A program made the position numbers and the translations under genes. A stretch of 64,000 nucleotides of DNA from Laburnicola sp. R22_1 (lineage: Eukaryota; Ascomycota; Dothideomycetes; Pleosporales; Didymosphaeriaceae). The DNA lies in contig JACONQ010000012.1 in the NCBI GenBank assembly GCA_014281115.1, positions 2,232,001-2,296,000 on the forward strand. The letters are read 5' to 3'. Shown in pieces: positions 57,401 to 64,000 of the stretch (position 1 is the stretch's first letter; the number at the start of each line of letters is the position of its first letter). The notes below the pieces were generated by a model. That model worked only from the letters and a program-made list of their open reading frames with translations, ran no database searches and was not told the DNA's origin.

Positions 57401-60400
57401 GGACTTGTTTTCCAACCGTGCTGGTCGGGACGAGGAAGTCATTCTCAAGCTTCGCGATGAGAACCGTGATAACATCGTTCCTGTTGTTCATACCGTCCTC
57501 TCCCACACCAGGGTCAACGCAAAGAATAACCTCCTTATTGCGATATTGGATCTTTACCGACCCAACAAACCCGGTGCCGGCAATGTCGCCAAGTACTTCA
57601 AAGAGGCGCTGAAGAAGCTTACCGAACTAGAGTCTCGACAAACTGCGAAGGTATCACTCAAGGCTCGTGAAGTGCTTATCCAGTGTGCTATGCCTTCCCT
57701 CGAGGAGCGTACCTCCCAGATGGAGCATATCCTTCGATCCGCTGTCGTAGAGTCGCGATATGGCGAGAGCGGTTGGGAGCATCGCGAGCCCAACTTCGAT
57801 GTCATCAAGGAGGTGGTCGACTCGAGATACACTGTATTCGATGTGCTGCCCCAATTTTTCGTCCACCAAGATCCATGGGTGGCCCTTGCTGCTCTAGAGG
57901 TGTACACCCGACGCGCCTACCGTGCGTACCAACTCAAGGACATTCACTACCACACTGAAGGCGAGCAGCCTTACCTCTTGTCTTGGGATTTCATCCTCCG
58001 TAAGGTCGGGGAGCAAGAGTTTGGTCTACCTGTAGAGGCGTCGCAACCTGGCACGCCCAGTACTCCTGCCTTTGAGCGGCCTCCTCGCATTAACTCGTTC
58101 AGCGACATGTCCTATCTCAAATCAAAGGTAGATGGCGAACCTAGCAGGAAGGGTGTGGTTGTTCCTGTGGAATACCTGGACGATGTCGATGAGTCCATTG
58201 GTAAGGCACTCGAGATCTTCCCCGCCCTTGCCGCGAAAAAGAGCGCTGTCAACCTCAGGCAGACCATGAGCCTGAAGCGTACTCCTACCTCCGGTGTGAA
58301 CATCCAGAGCACTGATGAGCTCACCGGGGTCCTGAACGTTGCGGTCCGAGATGTAGAGAGCTTTGATGACAAGGAAATCATGGAACGCATCTTACCAATT
58401 GTCAAGGAGTATAAGGATGAGCTCTTGGCCCGCCGCGTCCGCCGCCTTACTTTCGTGTGCGGTCACAAGGATGGAACGTACCCCGGCTACTACACTTTCC
58501 GTGGCCCCCATTACAACGAGGACGACAGTATTCGTCACGTTGAACCCGCCCTCGCTTTCCAGCTTGAGCTCGGACGTCTCTCCAAGTTCAACATCAAGCC
58601 GGTCTTCACTGAGAACCGGAATATACACATCTATGAGGCGGTGGGTAAGGGCGCCGAGAGCGATAAGCGTTATTTCTTGAGGGCTGTCGTCCGCTCTGGC
58701 CGCCTTCGGGAGGACATCTCCACCGCCGAGTACATGATCTCCGAGACTGATAGATTGATGACTGACATCCTCGATGCCTTGGAGATCGTTGGAACTTCTC
58801 AAGCGGATATGAATCACATCTTCATCAACTTCTCGCATGTCTTCCCACTCGCCTTGGCCGAGGTTGAAGAGGCCATCGGCGGCTTCTTGGACCGCTTCGG
58901 TCGTCGTCTCTGGCGTCTGCGTGTTACGGGCGCAGAAATCCGCATCATCGTGACTGACCCCGCCACTGGTGCGCCTTATCCTCTTCGTGTTGTCATCACC
59001 AACACCTCTGGCTACGTCATCAACGTGGAGATGTATGCGGAACGCAAGTCCGAGAAGGCTGGTAAGTGGGTCTTCCAAAGCGTTGGAGGAACCACCAAGA
59101 TTGGTTCTCTTCACCTGCAGCCTGTCAACACTCCCTACCCAACCAAGGGAGCTCTTCAACCGAAGCGTTACAAGGCACATCTCATGGGCACTCAATACGT
59201 ATACGACTTCCCGGAGCTTTTCCGCCAAGCCACCGAAAACAGCTGGCATGCCGCCGTTGCCAAACACTCTCACCTCCGCGAGAAGCAACCTGCCAAGGGA
59301 GACTGTATTGAATACTACGAGTTGGTACTTGATGACAACGACAGCCTGGCTGAGGTAAACCGTGATCCCGGAACCAACAGTATCGGTATGGTCGGTTGGA
59401 TCGTTACGGCAAAGACCCCAGAATACCCCCGTGGTCGCCGCTTCATCATCATTGCCAACGACATTACCTTCAAGATTGGTTCATTCGGTCCTCAGGAAGA
59501 CAATTTCTTCCACAAGTGCTCTGAGCTCGCTCGCAAGCTTGGCATTCCTCGCATCTACCTGTCTGCCAACTCTGGTGCACGCATTGGCCTCGCTGAAGAG
59601 CTCATTCCCCACTTCTCCGTCGCGTGGAAGGACGCCTCGAAACCTGAATCTGGTTTTGAGTACCTCTACTTGACGCCTGAAAAATACAAGGCCTTCATTG
59701 AAGGGCAGCGCCAGGATGTGATTTGTGAGAAGGTTGACGCTGATGGTGAAGAGCGCTACCGGATCACTACTATCATCGGTCAAGAGGATGGTCTTGGTGT
59801 TGAGTCTCTTCGTGGCTCTGGTTTGATCGCTGGTGAGACCTCGAGGGCTTATCAGGACATCTTCACCATTACCCTGGTCACTTGTCGTTCAGTCGGTACG
59901 TACATCTACGTTCGTTTTGTCTTCATGAATGCTAATATTCTATAGGTATCGGTGCCTATCTGGTTCGCCTCGGCCAGCGTGCCATCCAGATTGAGGGCCA
60001 GCCAATCATTCTCACTGGTGCTCAGGCCATCAACAAGCTGCTCGGTCGCGAAGTTTACACTTCCAACCTACAGCTTGGTGGCACCCAGATTATGTACAGA
60101 AATGGTGTTTCCCATATGACCGCCGCGGACGACTTCGAGGGTGTTTCAAAGATCGTCAAGTGGATATCGTACGTGCCCGACAAAAAAGGCAACCCAGTGC
60201 CTGTGTCTCCCACGGCGGACGAGTGGGATCGCGACGTCACGTACTATCCTCCCGGAAAATCTGCCTATGATGTCAGACACCTGATCGCAGGTAAGGAGGA
60301 CGAGGACGGCTTCCAGGCTGGTCTTTTCGATCGCGGCTCCTTTGAAGAAGCTCTTGGTGGCTGGGCTAAGACTGTCGTTGTCGGTCGAGCTCGCCTTGGT

Positions 60401-61483
60401 GGTATTCCGATCGGTGTCATTGGTGTTGAGACCCGTTCAGTCGAGAACGTTACGCCCGCTGACCCTGCCAATCCTGACTCAATCGAACAAGTCACGTCGG
60501 AAGCTGGTGGTGTCTGGTACCCCAACTCCGCTTACAAGACCGCTCAGGCCATCAGGGACTTCAACAACGGTGAACAACTACCGTTGATGATCCTCGCTAA
60601 CTGGCGTGGCTTCTCTGGTGGTCAGCGCGACATGTACAACGAGGTACTCAAGTACGGTTCGTACATTGTCGACGCTCTCGTCAAGTACGAGCAGCCCGTC
60701 TTTGTCTATATCCCTCCATTCGGTGAACTTCGCGGTGGTTCTTGGGTCGTCGTAGACCCGACTATCAACCCTCAGTACATGGAGATGTACGCTGATGAGG
60801 ATTCGCGTGGTGGTGTCCTCGAGCCCGAAGGTATTGTGGGGATCAAATACCGCAAGGAACGCCAGCTCGAAACTATGGCTCGCAATGACCCGACTTATGG
60901 TGCTCTCAAGCGCAAGCTGAACGACCCCGCTACGCCCCAAGACCAGCTCCAAGGCGTCAAGGCCCAGATGACGGAGCGCGAGCAGCTCTTGCTTCCGGTT
61001 TACACCCAGATTGCACTTCAATTTGCCGATCTGCACGACCGTGCTGGGCGCATGCAAGCCAAGGGTGTCATCCGCTCCGCTCTCCGGTGGCAAAACGCTC
61101 GTCGCTTCTTCTACTGGCGTCTACGCCGTAGGCTCAACGAAGAATACATCCTCAAGAAGTTGGCTGCTGCTGCATCGCCTGCGCAGGACGGCGCCATCAA
61201 GCCTAACAGCGTCACTCGGACGAAGGGTCTAGAGATGCTCAAGGCATGGTCTGCGATACCCAAATTTGACCACGATGATATGAGCGTCGCTGTGTGGTAT
61301 GAGGAGAACCGAAAGACTGTCCACGAGCGCGTCGAGCTTCTTAAGCGGGATGGTATCGCAATGGAGGTTGCGCAATTGATGAGGAAAGATCGCGAGGGTG
61401 GCCTGAAGGGGGTCATGACACTCTTGTCTACTCTGCCCACCAGCGAGAAGGAGGAGGTGCTGAAGATGTTGAGCAGGGCATAG
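54441..61483 (+). CDS. ACC1: acetyl-CoA carboxylase
   Basis: Five exons (54441-54605, 54672-54842, 54892-54986, 55040-59895, 59946-61483) with introns of 66, 49, 53, 50 bp give 2274 aa, the usual fungal length. Order: biotin carboxylase with [19 protein letters not shown] loop [14 protein letters not shown] and catalytic [16 protein letters not shown]; biotin carrier with biotinyl Lys728 in EVMKMYMPL; central regulatory domains; carboxyltransferase halves with [15 protein letters not shown], then [15 protein letters not shown] and [20 protein letters not shown]. It makes malonyl-CoA, the committed step of fatty-acid synthesis. Cytosolic; no mitochondrial targeting sequence. The first four exons are crowded into 600 bp. 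Confidence 0.99.
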
Positions 61484-62292
61484 GCTGGTGGAGTGCAGAC
61501 TTTTGGTACATTGTAAAACATGGATTCTTTGCTCGCCCGTGGGAGAGGGTGTGTGGGTGTTTCGGTATCGGAAATCACTTTGTAATGCTTTGGGCGGTGT
61601 TCGCGTAGCGTCTGTTGCTTGCGTTTTACGCTGTCATGTCTTTCTTCATCATCAGAAAATTAGTGGTATATAGATTAGATGGCAGATTTTGTGGGTTTGA
61701 TTTTGTGGGCTTTTTGTGGGTGTTGGTTTTGGTGAATATGGATGTGAATGGAGTGTTAGAAACCATTACGCTTTTCACTTTCCACTTGTTCGGTTGCGAA
61801 GCTAGGTAAGCTGTACCAGGTTGGGACCGCTCAGTAGAAGGGAGCATACCTTGGAAGGTAATACAAAGAATTCACACGATGGCACCTTGGAAGGTAATAT
61901 GAAGGATGAACACGCTGTAGTTGTCAAGCCAGCTCAATCACGCGTGTGACGTTGGCCAATGAAGCTATCTACCTAAGTCGTTCAGTGGTGCGGTTTGTAC
62001 CGTAGACTAGGTAGTCTAGAGGCGGAAGCTTTGTTAGATCGAACGGAAACGGAGTGGAGACGAGCGGGGGTGCCCGTCCCTGGCGTGAGGGTGAACATGC
62101 GATGTTACGTCACAATTTCTTAGCCGAAGAAGTGGAGTAGAAAATAACAAAAGCGGGGGAAGTGGAAAGTGGAATATACACCTCTCTTTCCCTATCCAAA
62201 ACTCGTTTCCCTCAACGATTCCGGCTCTGCCGACATCACACTTGCCTCTCTGCTGCATACCCCCTCCCCCCGCCCGCACAGGAAAGATAAAA
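61484..62292. other. intergenic
   Basis: About 800 bp between ACC1 and the ABM-fold gene. Two short near-identical segments (CACCTTGGAAGGTAATA type) occur at 61850 and 61884. No gene is supported. Confidence 0.5.
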
Positions 62293-62854
62293 ATGGCATA
62301 CACCATCATCGTCCACCTCCTCGCGAAAGACGACGCAACCTGCGTCGCCAGACTCAAAGCCAAGCTCGCCGAAGCGAGTGCCGTGTATAGCCGGGATCAA
62401 GAGACATTGGGCTGGTTCGTCATGCAGGATGTGGCGGAGCCGAGGAGGTTTAGTATTGTCGAGAGGTATGAGGGGGAGGGGGTGAGTGCTTTCTTTCCTC
62501 TCTTTCTGTTTAGGGGAAGAGGGGATGGATGAGTAGGGGTTTGGTGGGACGTGCAGCTGGCTGACATGTGGAAATGCAGAGTCAGAAATATCACCTTGAG
62601 GTACGCGGTGGCTTCCCTTTTTTTTTTACTTGACTTCTGCTTTGGGGGAAGGCACGGGGGTACGTTGTCTGCGTGGTAGTGCCTTTGCTGATTTTTTTTC
62701 CTTTTCGGATGCGTAGAATCCGTACTGGAAGACGTTTGATCCGTATGTTATTCCGCTGTTGGAGGAGCCGATGGAGTTGAGGAGGTTTAATGAGTTGGAG
62801 ACTGAGGGGGGGTGTGGGGACGTGATGGATGGTGGTGGGAGGGGGACTGTTTGA
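62293..62854 (+). CDS. small antibiotic-biosynthesis-monooxygenase (ABM) fold protein
   Basis: Three exons (62293-62481, 62580-62600, 62717-62854) give 115 aa; the middle exon is only 21 nt. MAYTIIVHLLAK, ETLGWFVMQD, FSIVERYEGEG, SQKYHLENPYW and PLLEEPMELRRFNELE match the dimeric alpha-beta ABM/YgiN fold, where SQKYHL leads into the helix before the last strand. The residues carried by the tiny exon complete that helix, which supports it. ABM proteins include quinol monooxygenases and small stress or haem-binding proteins; activity cannot be assigned. The C-terminal tail is Gly-rich. Confidence 0.75.
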
Positions 62855-63296
62855 GGATGGGAGGGGAAGATGGTGGGTGGGTGGGTTAGATCGAAATTGA
62901 AGGGTGGGTATTTGGCTGTGTATGTTAGTTGTACATATTTGGTTTTGAATGTGTGCATTGATTATGCAATTTGTCATTAACGAGCGATTTTCCTGACGTT
63001 TCACATTTGACTACGGTGTAGCGACTGTTCATGTGGTTTTTTATGTAGTTGTGGGATTGCGAGTTGTAATTGTGATATTGGGTACTGTGTCATGCAATAC
63101 AGGACTAAGAGGAAAGTTTGAGTGGTGCAAAGCGGCATGCGGTGATACGCCGCAGCTGCACTGAGCATAACTTTTTCATATCTTCTAAAGAGCTAGAACC
63201 TCTTCCAAGAGATGGCGGCAGACTTGCATATCAGAGTGAAGTCACGTAGTCCGAATCAACGACAACATTCGATACAAGTGACCCGATTTCCATCAT
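62855..63296. other. convergent intergenic region
   Basis: About 440 bp between two convergent genes. Nothing is seen beyond AT-rich 3' sequence. Confidence 0.5.
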
Positions 63297-63968
63297 TCAA
63301 GCATCAAAAGCACGCCCCCGATACGCAGACGCAGCAATCTTAAAATCAACGCAAGACTCATACGTCTGCTTCGCAGCCGTACCCAACCACCACCACTGTA
63401 GGACCTACTCGAGAATCAGCATCCATCTCTACATGCCACAACGCACAGAACTTACACAATCTCCCGCATTCGCGCACGTACCCTCCAACCCCGTAGGCAC
63501 CGTAACACTAAACTCCCTCTGCTCAACCGGGACATCCGCCTCCGTCCTCCCGGGCGCATACCCCTTCGACCACAGCTTCAAAAACTCCCCTACCACCCTA
63601 TTCTGCCTGGTGTCCACAACACTCACATTGGCAACGCCCTCGTGCGGAATCCGCAACCAGATCTTCACCGGCACTACGTCGCCCGCCTTCCACGTCTGCA
63701 CGTTTGCCGCGTTGTCGGCGAATTGGAGCCCCTTGCAGAGGTAGAGGTTGCAGGCGGTGGGGTTGTAAGTCTTGTCGGCGGCGGCGAGCTTGGTCAGTTG
63801 CTCGACGTAGGAGGTGTTGTCGGATTTTATGGCCGTGGTGACGGATTGGCCGCAGGTGGATTGGATGGCGGGGCCGATGGCGCGGGAGGGCGGCGTGGTG
63901 ATGATGCCGTGGGCGAGGACGGTGGGGACGAGAGCGAGGATGGGGAAGAGCATGGTGAGTTTGTACAT
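63297..63968 (-). CDS. secreted LPMO-like protein (chitin-binding type-4-like)
   Basis: Two exons (63968-63456 and 63404-63297) with a 51-bp GTAAGT...GAGTAG intron give 206 aa. The signal peptide ends LVPTVLA, leaving His as mature residue 1 (HGIITTPPSRAIG), the mark of a copper histidine brace. CNLYLCKGLQFADNAANVQ, RIPHEGVANVSVVDT (a candidate second His) and CVLQWWWLGTAAKQTYESCV follow. The join restores a Cys pair and the final helix. Oxidative cleavage of a polysaccharide is inferred, not shown. The ending differs from relatives I recall, which carry a WFWDA-type sequence where this has WWWLG. Confidence 0.8.
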
Positions 63969-63973
63969 GTGTG

Positions 63974-64000
63974 AGAGAGAGAGAGGGAGAGAGGTAAGGG
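63974..64000 (+). repeat. GA-rich microsatellite at window edge
   Basis: GAGAGAGAGAG tract just upstream of the LPMO-like start, in its promoter or leader (CT tract on the gene strand). Confidence 0.7.

Noticed and set aside
58392..59288. 298-codon minus-strand ORF inside ACC1
   Set aside because: Antisense shadow of a strongly conserved coding region.

Overview
The window looks like nuclear DNA of a filamentous ascomycete (Pezizomycotina, perhaps Dothideomycetes; the class-level guess is weak). The signs are dense intron-bearing genes on both strands, with GT-AG introns mostly 46-75 bp long and a CTAAC or CTGAC branch motif near the acceptor. There are also lineage-typical families (a DUF8035-like protein, a DUF8021-like secreted protein, a Sac7-type RhoGAP, FEX) and one pogo-type transposon whose stop pattern fits repeat-induced point mutation (RIP). 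I joined exons by hand. In every spliced model given as firm, the joined length is a multiple of three and family motifs run across the junctions.

Layout. 0-10 kb: a short Sec2-type Rab GEF, a cation/proton antiporter, a large charged low-complexity DUF8035-like protein and a nine-exon sugar porter, all on the minus strand. 10-22 kb: a 2-hydroxyacid dehydrogenase, a Ubp1-like deubiquitinase, a DCG1-like Asp/Glu/hydantoin racemase, an APH-fold kinase, a gene-poor stretch and TIM9. 22-31 kb: a Sac7-type RhoGAP, the 1.84-kb dead transposon and a GPI-anchored wall protein. 31-37 kb: an F-box protein, a DUF8021-like secreted protein and an unknown gene broken by two apparent frameshifts. 37-45 kb: U1-70K, mitochondrial ribosomal protein mL43, triosephosphate isomerase, a spliced CHY zinc-finger gene, the fluoride exporter FEX and a UPRTase-family gene, the last two separated by a partial duplication. 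46-64 kb: a second F-box protein, a peroxisomal-type adenine nucleotide carrier, a NudE homologue, acetyl-CoA carboxylase (2274 aa), a small ABM-fold protein with a 21-nt exon, and an LPMO-like secreted protein.

The content is mostly housekeeping: fatty-acid synthesis (ACC1), glycolysis (TPI), splicing (U1-70K), mitochondrial import and translation (TIM9, mL43), dynein and Rho/Rab control. It is mixed with surface and secreted proteins. I see no biosynthetic cluster, operon, CRISPR array or clear phage-like system. The most unusual items are the CHY zinc-finger gene with a Cys-to-Trp change at a probable zinc ligand, the duplicated UPRTase 5' region next to FEX, the UGA/intron ambiguity ending the DUF8035-like gene, the twice-frameshifted gene at 34.4-36.7 kb, the intact ends of the RIP-damaged transposon, and a 21-nt exon.
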